Positions 1-8,300 of a DNA stretch of 15,727 bases are shown piece by piece. The DNA is from Clostridiales bacterium. Its GTDB lineage: Bacteria; Bacillota; Clostridia; WRLR01. Numbering within the stretch: position 1 is the stretch's first letter; every line of letters begins with the position of its first letter. The notes under the pieces are model-generated. The model was not told the DNA's origin. It saw only the letters and a list, made by a program, of their open reading frames with translations, and made no database searches. Location of the stretch: assembly GCA_031263625.1 (NCBI GenBank), contig JAISFK010000420.1, positions 1 through 15,727 of the forward strand. The letters are read 5' to 3'. The position numbers and the translations under genes are program-made.

Positions 1-51
1 CGGCTGATTTGCGCTGATTCGCGAGAATAATATGTGAATAAAATTTTTCTT

Positions 52-78
52 TTGCTATTGAGTGATAAGTGGTAAAAT
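52..78 (+). promoter_or_regulatory. possible argJ promoter
   Basis: A TAAAAT -10-like hexamer at 73-78 lies in an AT-rich stretch upstream of argJ. The nearest -35-like sequence, TTGCTA at 52-57, gives a short 15-nt spacer, so the -35 assignment is weak. The ribosome binding site AAGAGGTGA at 101-109 is clear. The first 114 nt hold no other supportable feature. Confidence 0.35.
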
Positions 79-114
79 TAGTTGTATTTGTCTAAATCAT
101 AAGAGGTGAATTGA

Positions 115-1320
115 ATGCAGATTATTAACGGGGGCGTAACAGCGCCGCAGGGCTACTTCGCGACGGGCGTCGCGTGCGGGATCAAGAAAGATGGGCAAAA
201 GGATCTGGCCATTGTCTGCTCGGAGGATATTGCCGCGACGGCCGGCGTTTTCACGTCAAACAGGGTAAAGGGACATTCGCTGAAGCTGACGCAGCAGCGC
301 GTCAAGAGCAATGGCTATGCCTCCGCTATCATCATAAACAGCGGCAACGCGAATGCCTGCGTCGGCGACAAGGGCGACGCCGACGCGCGCGACATCACCG
401 CCAAGGCGGCTGAGCTGCTGGACTGCGAGCCGGACGCGGTGCTCGTAGCCTCGACGGGCGTGATCGGCGTGCCGCTCGAAATGGACAAGGTGCTGCGGGG
501 CGTCGAGGAAGCCGTGAGCAGCATGGAGCCGGAGGGCGGCCACGACGCGGAGCTGGCCATAATGACGACGGACACCGTGCCCAAGGAGATCGCGGCCGAG
601 ATCAACATTCAGGGCGAAAAGGTGGTCATCGGCGGCATGGCGAAGGGGTCGGGCATGATACACCCCAACATGGCGACGATGATATCGGTGATCACGACGG
701 ACGCGAACATATCGAAAAAGCTGCTGGACAAGGCGCTGCGCGACGTGTGCGCCAAGACGTTCAACCGGATTTCCGTTGACGGCGACACGAGCGTGTGCGA
801 CATGGTTCTCATATTCGCGAACGGCCTCGCGGACAACCCCGGCATAGTGAACGAGGACCAGGACTACAGGGACTTTTACGACGCGCTCGAAAAAGTGTGC
901 CTCTTTCTCTCGAAGAAGCTCGCGGCCGACGGCGAGGGCGCGACAAAGCTCATCGAGGTCCAGGTGAACGGGGCGAAGACGCCCGAAGACGCGTACAAGG
1001 CGTGTTCAAGCATAGCGCGGTCGCCGCTCGTCAAGACGGCCATAAACGGGTGCGACGCCAACTGGGGCAGGATCATCACGGCCATCGGCTACTCGGGCGC
1101 GGACATAGACCCCGCGCGCATCGACATATCCATCAACAAGGTCAAGGTGTGCCGCTACGGCGCCGCCGTGGCGTATGACGAGGGAAAAGTCCGGGAGCAG
1201 CTGGAAAAGGACGAGATCCTGATATCCGCGCACCTGAACTACGGCGACTGCTCCGACAGAATGTGGACGTGCGACTTTTCCGAGGACTACGCGCGCATAA
1301 ACGGGTCGTACCGCTCGTAG
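115..1320 (+). CDS. argJ: ArgJ, bifunctional ornithine acetyltransferase / N-acetylglutamate synthase
   Basis: Cytoplasmic arginine-biosynthesis enzyme of 401 aa, the usual family length. It moves the acetyl group from N-acetylornithine to glutamate (acetyl recycling) and in many bacteria also makes N-acetylglutamate from acetyl-CoA. The hallmark autocleavage site is visible: KGSGMIHPNMATM at residues 177-189, where Thr188 would become the N-terminal nucleophile of the beta chain. The C-terminus (DFSEDYARINGSYRS) is also typical. The ATG at 115 is set by AAGAGGTGA at 101-109, five nt upstream. The gene stands alone here: no argC, argB or argD is adjacent, although these often cluster with argJ. 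A strong hairpin terminator follows. Whether it is mono- or bifunctional cannot be told from sequence by eye. Confidence 0.96.
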   Translation: MQIINGGVTAPQGYFATGVACGIKKDGQKDLAIVCSEDIAATAGVFTSNRVKGHSLKLTQQRVKSNGYASAIIINSGNANACVGDKGDADARDITAKAAELLDCEPDAVLVASTGVIGVPLEMDKVLRGVEEAVSSMEPEGGHDAELAIMTTDTVPKEIAAEINIQGEKVVIGGMAKGSGMIHPNMATMISVITTDANISKKLLDKALRDVCAKTFNRISVDGDTSVCDMVLIFANGLADNPGIVNEDQDYRDFYDALEKVCLFLSKKLAADGEGATKLIEVQVNGAKTPEDAYKACSSIARSPLVKTAINGCDANWGRIITAIGYSGADIDPARIDISINKVKVCRYGAAVAYDEGKVREQLEKDEILISAHLNYGDCSDRMWTCDFSEDYARINGSYRS

Positions 1321-1373
1321 GCCAGGCCGACGCACCAGTTTTCGCCCGGAGCCATTTCGGGCGCCCTTTCGCA

Positions 1374-1424
1374 ATAAAAGGCAAAACGCGCGGCGCGTCG
1401 CCGCCCGCGCGGCTTGCCTTTTAT
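1374..1424 (+). terminator. argJ terminator
   Basis: A 20-nt arm at 1374-1393 (ATAAAAGGCAA then CGCGCGG) pairs with 1405-1424 (CCGCGCGG then TTGCCTTTTAT) with two mismatches. The stem has a GC-rich core and A/T outer flanks, giving a T-rich tail on the plus strand, as in intrinsic terminators. It lies 54 nt after the argJ stop. A smaller inverted repeat, CGCCCG/CGGGCG at 1343-1363, precedes it. Confidence 0.8.
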
Positions 1425-1471
1425 TTGTGTCCAATTATTTTTGCCCAATATATTTGGCCTTTGTGGTACAG

Positions 1472-1503
1472 TTGCCAAATAGGTGGGAAATATATTCTAT
1501 AAT
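1472..1503 (+). promoter_or_regulatory. candidate promoter for the ATP-cone gene
   Basis: A perfect TATAAT is present at 1498-1503 in an AT-rich stretch. The best -35-like hexamer, TTGCCA at 1472-1477, sits 20 nt away, longer than the ideal 17. A transcript starting here would carry a leader of about 120 nt before the ATP-cone start codon, containing the hairpins described below. Confidence 0.45.
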
Positions 1504-1505
1504 AT

Positions 1506-1565
1506 ATACTCGTGTTCGATTGGGATTCCGACCGCAATTTGCGGTCGGACAGAGGAAACGAGTAT
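1506..1565 (+). promoter_or_regulatory. structured 5' leader of the ATP-cone gene
   Basis: An outer stem ATACTCGT (1506-1513) / ACGAGTAT (1558-1565) of 8 perfect pairs encloses a perfect 11-bp inverted repeat, TCCGACCGCAA (1527-1537) / TTGCGGTCGGA (1539-1549). The unpaired parts (about 1514-1526 and 1550-1557) form an internal loop. No U-tract follows, so it is not a standard terminator. It matches no riboswitch class I can recall. A regulatory role is inference only. Confidence 0.45.
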
Positions 1566-1609
1566 TACTGACTCGCGTTTATGGTAAATTCAAATGCTCG
1601 TCAGTATAC
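1562..1609 (+). repeat. imperfect inverted repeat overlapping the 26-bp shared element
   Basis: GTATTACTGAC at 1562-1572 pairs with GTCAGTATAC at 1600-1609 with a single bulged base. The loop contains most of the 26-bp element shared with the polC upstream region. The distal arm lies just before the Shine-Dalgarno sequence, so the fold could affect translation. The left arm is not present at the polC copy. Confidence 0.4.
1583..1608 (+). repeat. 26-bp dispersed element, copy 1 (upstream of the ATP-cone gene)
   Basis: This stretch, with core AAATTCAAATGCTCGTCAGT, recurs with one mismatch in 26 positions as the reverse complement at 9536-9561. Here it lies between a -10-like sequence and the ribosome binding site, ending 6 nt before AAAGGGAG. 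Both copies read in the same direction as the gene that follows them. Confidence 0.8.
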
Positions 1610-1629
1610 AGCGAAAGGGAGCCTGCCAT

Positions 1630-1896
1630 ATGAAAATTGTCAGAAAATCCGGGGCCGTAGAGGAATTTTCCGCCGAGCAGCTGATAAACTCGCTGGCCGA
1701 CGCCAGCGACGAGGCAAACGAACCCCTCCCGATGAGCGACATCAACAGGCTCGTCGCCGGGTTCGCGGAGATTGCGGAGGGCAAGGAGCGGATCGCCTCG
1801 TACCAGGTCAAGATCATCATGACGGGGCTGCTGTACACGAAAGGCTACTACGGGGTGATCGACAAGTACCTCACATACACGCGAAAGCGGCTGTAG
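1630..1896 (+). CDS. stand-alone ATP-cone domain protein
   Basis: An 88-aa protein that is almost entirely one ATP-cone domain (the nucleotide-sensing fold at the N-terminus of ribonucleotide reductases and in NrdR). The start MKIVRKSGAVEEFSAEQL matches the family opening (a basic V-R-K-x-G pattern, then F, then a helix), and the C-terminal helix includes YGVIDKYLTYTRKR. There is no zinc ribbon as in NrdR and no reductase domain. The ATG at 1630 is preferred over an upstream ATG at 1594, because AAAGGGAG at 1614-1621 is well spaced for it and homology begins here. ATP/dATP binding and control of a reductase or transcription are inferred from the family. It is monocistronic, convergent with clpE. 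Confidence 0.8.
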   Translation: MKIVRKSGAVEEFSAEQLINSLADASDEANEPLPMSDINRLVAGFAEIAEGKERIASYQVKIIMTGLLYTKGYYGVIDKYLTYTRKRL

Positions 1897-1919
1897 CGAA
1901 AGCGGCTGCAACGAGAACG

Positions 1920-1960
1920 GGAGCCGCGCCCCGCGCCCGCTTGGCGCGGGGCGCGGCTCC
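1920..1960. terminator. perfect 18-bp GC-rich hairpin between convergent genes
   Basis: 1920-1937 and 1943-1960 are perfect reverse complements (18 pairs, 5-nt loop CGCTT). The hairpin starts 23 nt after the ATP-cone stop. No T-run follows on either strand, so it is either an atypical terminator or a transcript-end stabiliser. Confidence 0.55.
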
Positions 1961-1967
1961 GCTCCTG

Positions 1968-2183
1968 CCCTAATCCCTATATCCTAACCCCTAACCCCTA
2001 ATCCCTAACCCCTATTTGCCGTGCCAACCCTCAGCCGGCCTCCTGCCTAGCCCCTATATCCCTAACCACTAATCCCTATATCCTAACCCCTAACCCCTAT
2101 ATCCTAATCCCTAACCCCTAATCCCTAACCCCTATCCCCCAACCCCAATAAACAAAACCCAAACCCCAAAACCCAAAACCCAA
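1968..2183. repeat. degenerate 7-bp tandem repeats (CCTAAYC / CCTATAT), telomere-like
   Basis: Two blocks (about 1968-2015 and 2046-2148) of heptamers such as CCTAACC, CCTAATC and CCTATAT are separated by a non-repetitive spacer of about 30 nt (2016-2045). The right end drifts to AAAACCC-type units up to 2183. The minus strand reads as G-runs (TTAGGGG-like), with potential for G-quadruplexes in the 3' end of clpE mRNA. The clpE stop codon (2118-2120) lies inside a repeat unit. It resembles in style the short tandemly repeated repetitive sequences known from cyanobacteria. Confidence 0.85.
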
Positions 2184-4970
2184 TTTGACGGGCCGGCCGC
2201 CGTCGGGCGATTTTTTCGTCACGGCCAGATCCGCAGGCGGCAGCAGCGCGACGGAGGCGCTCTCCTGCGGCCCGCCGTCCGGCGGCGCCGCGCCGGGCCC
2301 TGGCCGCCCGCCGCCCTGCCCGCCGCCGCCGCTCCCGCCGCCGTCCTTGCGCCCGCCCTCGCCGCGCGCTTTGCGTCCCCCGGCCTCGCCGGCGCTGCCG
2401 GCGCCTATCGCCCGCAGCGCGTCCGAGCCGCTGGCCGCAGCGAACGTCAGCTCGCCGCCGGCGACGGCGACGTGCAGCGCGTCGCCCGATCGCATGTCGC
2501 CCTTGATGTACATCTCGGAGAGCACGTCCTCGATCTTTTTCTGAATCTCGCGCCTGAACGGGCGCGCGCCCATGTTTTTCTGGTATTCCCGCGACAGGAA
2601 CCATTCCGGCAGCGCGGCCGCGTCATACGTCAGCGCGACGCCCATCTCGGCCGCCTCCGCGACCACTTCGTCCAGCATGAGCCTGATGATGTCGGCCAGC
2701 TCGCCCGGCTGCAGCTCCTTGAACACCGCGACGGAGTCAACCCTGTTGATGAACTCTGGCTTGAAAATCTCCTTGAGCACGGCGTTGACCCTGTTCTCCA
2801 TGTTGGCGTAGCTGGAGCCGCCAAACCCGATGCTCGCGGACTTGAACGACGTGCCGGCGTTCGACGTCATGATCAGCACCGTGTTCTCGAAATTGACCAC
2901 GCGCCCCTGGCTGTCCGTCAGCCTGCCGTCGTCCAGTATCTGCAGCAGGATGTTGAACACCTCCGGGTGCGCCTTCTCGATCTCGTCGAGCAGTATTATG
3001 GAGTACGGCTTGCGCCTGACCTTCTCCGTGAGCTGGCCCGCGTCGTCGTACCCGATGTAGCCCGGCGGCGAGCCTATCAGCTTGGACACCGTGTGCTTTT
3101 CCATGTACTCGGACATGTCCAGCCGGATCAGGGCCTCCTCGCTGTCGAACAGCTCCTGGGCCAGGGCCTTCACGAGCTCGGTCTTGCCCACGCCCGTCGG
3201 CCCGACGAATATGAACGACGCGGGCTTCCTGACCTTCCTGAAGCCGGAGCGGCTGCGGCGTATGGAGCGGCACACGGCCTCCACCGCCTCGTGCTGCCCG
3301 ACAATGCGCCTGTGTATGCGCTCCTCCAGCGACATAAGCCGCTCCGTGTCGAGCTGCGTCAGCTTTTTGACAGGGATCTTCGTCCACGCCTCGATGACCT
3401 GGGCCACGTCGTCCAGCGTGACCTCCAGCCCGAGATACAGCGACTCCACGACCTTTATGCGGTCCAGCAGCTTGCACTCGCGCACTTTTAGGTCGGCGGC
3501 CTTCTGGTAGTCCTCTATCGAATCCACCGATATCGCGTAGTCCTTCTCCTCCTGCACGGCCTTGAGCTCGGCTTTCAGCGCCTCGAGCTCCACAAGCCCG
3601 TTGTTGCGCAGGTTGCAGCGCGACCCCGCCTCGTCGATCACGTCAATCGCCTTGTCGGGCAGGAACCTGTCCGAGATGTAGCGCTCCGACATCTTGGCGG
3701 CAGCCTCCAGCACCTCGTCCGGCAGCGTGACCTTGTGGTAGCTCTCGTAGTAGTCGCGGATCCCCTTCAGGATCTCTATCGTGTCCTCGACGGACGGCTC
3801 GTCCACGAGCACGGGCTGGAACCTGCGCTCCAGGGCCTGGTCCCGCTCGATGTGCTTCCGGTACTCCTTCAGCGTCGTCGCGCCGACGACCTGTATCTCG
3901 CCCCGCGCGAGCGCCGGCTTGAGTATGTTGGCGGCGTTCATCGCGCCGTCGGCGTCGCCCGCGCCCATGAGGTTGTGGATCTCGTCGATCACGAGGATGA
4001 TGTTGGAAAAGCTCTTGGCCTCCTCGATGATCCCCTTCAGCCTGCTCTCGAACTGCCCCCGGAACTGGGTGCCCGCGATGACCGTCGTCATGTCGATGCG
4101 GTACACCTCGTAGTTGTACAGCTTGGCGGGCACGGCCTTGGAGCAGATCCGCACCGCCAGCCCCTCGGCTATCGCGGTCTTGCCGACGCCCGGCTCGCCG
4201 ATCAGTATCGGGTTGTTCTTCATGCGCCTGTTCAGTATCTGTATGACGCGGTCGATCTCCTGCTGGCGCCCTATCACCCTGTCTATGCCGCCCTCGGCGG
4301 CGAGATCCGTCAGGTTGGCGCCGTATACGTCGAGATACTTCTTCTTGCGCGGCTGCTTCTTCTCCTGCGTCTTTGTCTTGGAGTCGGCCTTGCCGCCGCT
4401 CTTGTCGTCGCCGCTACCGCCGCCGCGCTGCGGGGCCTGCGTCAGGGCGAACAGCTGGCCCGGCGGCATGCCGCGCTCGCCGCCCCTGTCGCCCGCGTGG
4501 CCGTCGCCGCCGCGAAAAGCCGCGTTCAGCAGCGCGGACAGATCCATCCGGCCGCCGCTCTTTCCCGCCCCGCCCGGCCGAAAGGCTGGGTTCCCGCCGC
4601 CGCCTCCGCCCCCGCCGCCGGCATTCGCGCCGGAGCGCCCCGGCAACGCGGGAGAGCGTCCGCCCTGTCCCTGCCGATCGCCGTCGATGGCCGCTTCGCC
4701 GTCGGCGTCCCCGTCGGCATCGCCATCGCCGTCGCCGCCGTCCGCGCCGTCGCCCTGGCCAATCTCGCCGAAAATCGAGCCCATCTGGTTCGTGAGGGCT
4801 TCCACGTCCTCGTCCGTCATGCCCATCTGGTCAATCAGGGTGTCCAGGGGCTGGATGCCCTGCTTTTTGGCGCACGACAGGCACAGCCCCTCCTGCGTCT
4901 GCACGCCGTTGATGATTCTCGTTACAAACACCACCGCGTAATTTATCTTGCAAATCGAGCATTTCAACAT
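2118..4970 (-). CDS. clpE: ClpE-type AAA+ unfoldase with N-terminal zinc finger
   Basis: A two-ring Clp ATPase (950 aa) that would unfold proteins for ClpP. Order of parts: Cys4 zinc finger (C4, C7, C30, C33; McsA/ClpE-like); low-complexity Gly/Asp-rich linker (about 70-215); AAA-1 with Walker A GEPGVGKT (258-265), Walker B VIDEIH and pore loop GTQFRGQF; UVR-like coiled segment (about 480-503); AAA-2 with Walker A GPTGVGKT (590-597), LLDEIEKAH, pore loop GYIGYDD and ClpP-docking IGF (714-716). A Gly/Ala-rich tail runs from about 850 to the end. There is no double Clp N-domain, which argues against ClpC; an annotation as clpC is still possible. Bacillus ClpE is about 700 aa, so roughly 250 residues are extra. 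The ATG at 4970 is chosen because GGAGG (4975-4979) precedes it and the Cys finger starts there. No CtsR or CIRCE site was seen. Confidence 0.88.
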   Translation of the reverse strand: MLKCSICKINYAVVFVTRIINGVQTQEGLCLSCAKKQGIQPLDTLIDQMGMTDEDVEALTNQMGSIFGEIGQGDGADGGDGDGDADGDADGEAAIDGDRQGQGGRSPALPGRSGANAGGGGGGGGGNPAFRPGGAGKSGGRMDLSALLNAAFRGGDGHAGDRGGERGMPPGQLFALTQAPQRGGGSGDDKSGGKADSKTKTQEKKQPRKKKYLDVYGANLTDLAAEGGIDRVIGRQQEIDRVIQILNRRMKNNPILIGEPGVGKTAIAEGLAVRICSKAVPAKLYNYEVYRIDMTTVIAGTQFRGQFESRLKGIIEEAKSFSNIILVIDEIHNLMGAGDADGAMNAANILKPALARGEIQVVGATTLKEYRKHIERDQALERRFQPVLVDEPSVEDTIEILKGIRDYYESYHKVTLPDEVLEAAAKMSERYISDRFLPDKAIDVIDEAGSRCNLRNNGLVELEALKAELKAVQEEKDYAISVDSIEDYQKAADLKVRECKLLDRIKVVESLYLGLEVTLDDVAQVIEAWTKIPVKKLTQLDTERLMSLEERIHRRIVGQHEAVEAVCRSIRRSRSGFRKVRKPASFIFVGPTGVGKTELVKALAQELFDSEEALIRLDMSEYMEKHTVSKLIGSPPGYIGYDDAGQLTEKVRRKPYSIILLDEIEKAHPEVFNILLQILDDGRLTDSQGRVVNFENTVLIMTSNAGTSFKSASIGFGGSSYANMENRVNAVLKEIFKPEFINRVDSVAVFKELQPGELADIIRLMLDEVVAEAAEMGVALTYDAAALPEWFLSREYQKNMGARPFRREIQKKIEDVLSEMYIKGDMRSGDALHVAVAGGELTFAAASGSDALRAIGAGSAGEAGGRKARGEGGRKDGGGSGGGGQGGGRPGPGAAPPDGGPQESASVALLPPADLAVTKKSPDGGRPVKLGFGFWGLGFVYWGWGIGVRD

Positions 4971-5347
4971 AATACCTCCGTCTTGCCGGCCCGCGGGCGC
5001 GACGCCGCGCGATGCGCGAGGCGGCGCCCAGCGCCCCGCGCCATATGCCCAAAGCGCGGCGCGCCGCGCCCCGAAAGGCGCCCGCGCCGCATGCCTGAGG
5101 CACGGCGCCCCGTGCGAGCCATGCCCCGCAGGGCGCCCGCGCGCCCTGCCCCTACCAAGAATGTTATACTTGTTTTTCCTCTGTATCCACACATTTTGCG
5201 AAAGTTAATAAATTTATCACGAAATTGTCACACAACTGTAATGGCGCCACGCGAGTGCGCGGGGCAGCCGCCGCATTCGCCGCCCCATCGCCGTGCCGTG
5301 CGCCACATTCGCCGCACCGCGCCGCGCTGTGCCAGGCGCCCCGCCCG
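4971..5347. other. polC-clpE intergenic region
   Basis: This 377-nt gap holds an AT-rich island (about 5160-5245), likely the clpE promoter region on the minus strand, and otherwise very GC-rich low-complexity sequence. No promoter close to consensus can be fixed: candidates such as GTGACA with TTAACT (17-nt spacer) are weak. No CtsR direct repeat, CIRCE inverted repeat or U-tailed terminator for polC is visible, so read-through from polC into clpE cannot be excluded. Confidence 0.4.
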
Positions 5348-8300
5348 CTACATCTCAAACAGCGACAGCTGGCTGCTCTGCGGCAGCCCCGCCATCGCGC
5401 CGTAGCTTGAGAGCTTCTCCCCCACCGTCTTCGTGGCCTTGGACTTGAATATCATGTCCTCCACGGACAGGAAGTCGCCGCCGGCCCGCGCCTCGCATAT
5501 GCTCTGCGCCGCGTTTTTCCCTACGCCCGATAGCGACGCCAGCGGCGGCCGCAGGCTCTCGCCACCGCTCCCGCTTCTGCTCCCGGCTCCGCCCCCGCTT
5601 CCGGCCCCGCCTCTGCCTCCGCGCCCGCTCCCGCTCCCGTCCCCGCCTCTGCCTCCGCGCCCGTCCCCGCCCTCTATTGTGAAGCGGAACGCGTCGGATC
5701 TGCGTATGTCCACCGGCAGGAACTGTATGCCCCGCGCGTACATCTCCACTATCATCTCGAGAATCGTCATGATGCTCTTTTCCCTTGGCGTCGCGTCCCG
5801 CCCGGCGCGGGCCAGCTCGTCCAGGTACACCTGCACCTGCCCCAGGCCCTTTGTCATCCTGTCCGCGTCAAAGTCGTCGGCGCGGATCGAGAAGTAGGCG
5901 GCGTAGTAGGCCGCCGGGCGGTTTATCTTGTACCACGCCTGGCGGTACGCCATGAGCACGTAGGCCGCCGCGTGCGCCTTCGGGAACAGGTACTCTATCT
6001 TCTTGCACGACTCGATGTACCAGTCCGGCACTCCCTTCTCGCGCATCGCGGCCTCGTTTTCCTGGGTGACGCCCTTGTTCTTGCGGACGGCCTCCATGAT
6101 CCCGAACGCCCTCAGCGGCTCGAGCCCCTTGCGCATGAGGTACAGCACGAGGCTCTCGCGCGTGCCTATGACCTCCGCGATCGTGCAGGTGCCGCTTTTT
6201 ATCAGCTCCTGCGCGTTGTTTGTCCACACGTTCGTGCCGTGCGACAGCCCGCTGATCTGCAGCAGGTCCGAAAACGTGCGCGGGCGCGCCTCGACGAGCA
6301 TCTGGCGCACGAAGCGCGTGCCGAACTCCGGCAGCCCGAACGTGCCGACCTTGGAATTGATGGCCTCCGGCGACACGCCCAGCGCCTCCGTCCCCGTGAA
6401 CAGGCTCAGGATCTGCGGGTCGTTCATCGGGATCTCCGAGGACGGCGCGCCCGTCAGATCCTCGAGCATCTTTATCATCGACGGGTCGTCGTGCCCCAGG
6501 ATGTCGAGCTTCAGGATCGTGTCGTGCAGCGAGTTGAAGTCGAAGTGCGTCGTGACGGTGTCCTTGCCCACGGCGTCGGCGGGGCGCTGGACCGGCGTGA
6601 AGTCGTATATCTCGCGGTCGCGCGGTATGACGACGATCCCGCCGGGGTGCTGGCCCGTCGTGCGCTTGATGCCCGTGCAGCCGTCCGTCAGCCGCTCCTC
6701 CTCCGCCCTGTTCGCGGGCGCGCCCTTGGCCTCGACGTACTTTTTCACGAAGCCGAGCGCGGTCTTTTTGCCGAGCGTGCCGATGGTCCCCGCCCTGAAC
6801 ACGTTGTCGGCGCCGAACACCTCCTCCGTGTACTTGTGCGCCACCGCCTGGTACTCGCTCGAAAAATTGAGGTCGATGTCCGGCGCCTTTTCCGAGCCCT
6901 TGACGCCGAGGAAGATCTCGAACAGGATGTCCTGGCCGTCGCGCGCCAGCTCGGCGCCGCACTCCGGGCACGCCTTGGCCGGCAGGTCGAAGCCGGACGA
7001 GAACGAGCCGTCCTCGAAGAATTCCGAGCGCTTGCACGACGGGCAGACATAGTGCGGCGGCAGCGGGTTGACCTCCGTTATGCCCGCCATCGTCGCGACG
7101 AGCGACGAGCCGACGGAGCCCCTGGAGCCGACGATGTAGCCGTCCTCGTTGGATTTTTTGACGAGCTTGTACGCGATGATGTACATCACGGAAAACTCTT
7201 TCGATATGATCGTGTCCAGCTCGTTGTCGAGGCGCTCGCGCACGATCGGCGGCAGCGGCGTCCCGTACAGCTCGGCCGCGCGGGCCTCGACGATCCGCTT
7301 GAGGTCGTCCGCGGCGCCCTCGATGCGCGGCGTGAACGTGCCGTCCGGAATCGGCTTGACGCCCTCGTCTATCCAGCCGTTTATCTCGTTCGTGTCCAGG
7401 ACGACCGCCTTGTACGCCTTCTCCGGCCCGAGGTACGAAAACTCCTCGAGCATCTCGGCCGTCGAGCGCAGGTACAGCGGCGGCTGCGACTCCGCGTCCT
7501 CGTAGCCCTGCCCCGCCTGCAGCACGCTGCGGAACACCTCGTCGCGCGCGTCGGCGAAGTGCACGTCGCACGTTGCGGCGACGGGCTTGCCCAGCTCCTC
7601 GCCCAGGCTGACGATGACCCTGTTCATGTCGCGCAGGTCGTCGAGGGACTCGGCCTCGCCCTTCTTTATCATGAAGCGGTTGTTGAGGACGGGCTGGATT
7701 TCGAGGTAGTCGTAGTACGAGGCGATGGCCAGGAGCTCGGCCCGGCTGCGCTGCCTGCCCGCCACGGCGCGGAACAGCTCGCCCGCCTCGCACGCGCTGC
7801 CCAGAATCAGCCCCTCCCTGTGGGCGTCTATCTCGGCGCGCGGCATGCGCGGGCGCTTGTAGAAGTGCTCAAGGTGCGACTTGGATATCAGCTTGTAGAG
7901 GTTTTTCAGGCCGGCCTGGTTTTTGGCCAGCACGATGATGTGGCGCGACTCCTTGTCCTCGTCGCTGTCTATGAGGTACGCCTCGACGCCGAATATTATC
8001 TTTATGCCGTGCTTCCGGCCCGCCGCGTATGCGTCCGGGAATGCCTGGACGACGCCGTGGTCCGTGACGGCGACGGCGGGGTGGCCGAACGCCGCGGCCT
8101 TCTTGACCAGCTCGCCGACGGGCGACACCGCGTCCAGCGCGCTCATCTGCGTGTGCATGTGCAGCTCGACGCGCTTCACGGGCGCGCCGTCCTGCGGCGG
8201 CTGTTTTTTCCACGTGCCGATGTCTATCGCGAACAGCGCGGGCTCGCGCAGGAAAGTGTCGTACTGCACGGCGCCGTACACGGCCAGGCACGCGCCCTTC

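Noticed and set aside
1..30. Possible C-terminal end of an upstream gene (about 9 codons ending in TAA at 28-30)
   Set aside because: Too short to support; could be any open frame at the window edge.
1527..1549. Hairpin as an intrinsic terminator/attenuator
   Set aside because: No T-run follows on the plus strand; CAGAGGAAACGAG comes next.
1968..2183. True eukaryotic telomere or contig-end contamination
   Set aside because: Units are degenerate heptamers of several kinds, embedded between bacterial genes, and the sequence continues into clpE; a real telomere would be more uniform and terminal.
4971..5347. CtsR or CIRCE heat-shock operator upstream of clpE
   Set aside because: No GGTCAAA-type direct repeat and no TTAGCACTC/GAGTGCTAA inverted repeat found on reading both strands.
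3735..5405. Plus-strand open frame opposite clpE (about 556 codons)
   Set aside because: Antisense shadow with biased composition and no motif; the minus-strand frame has every Clp signature.
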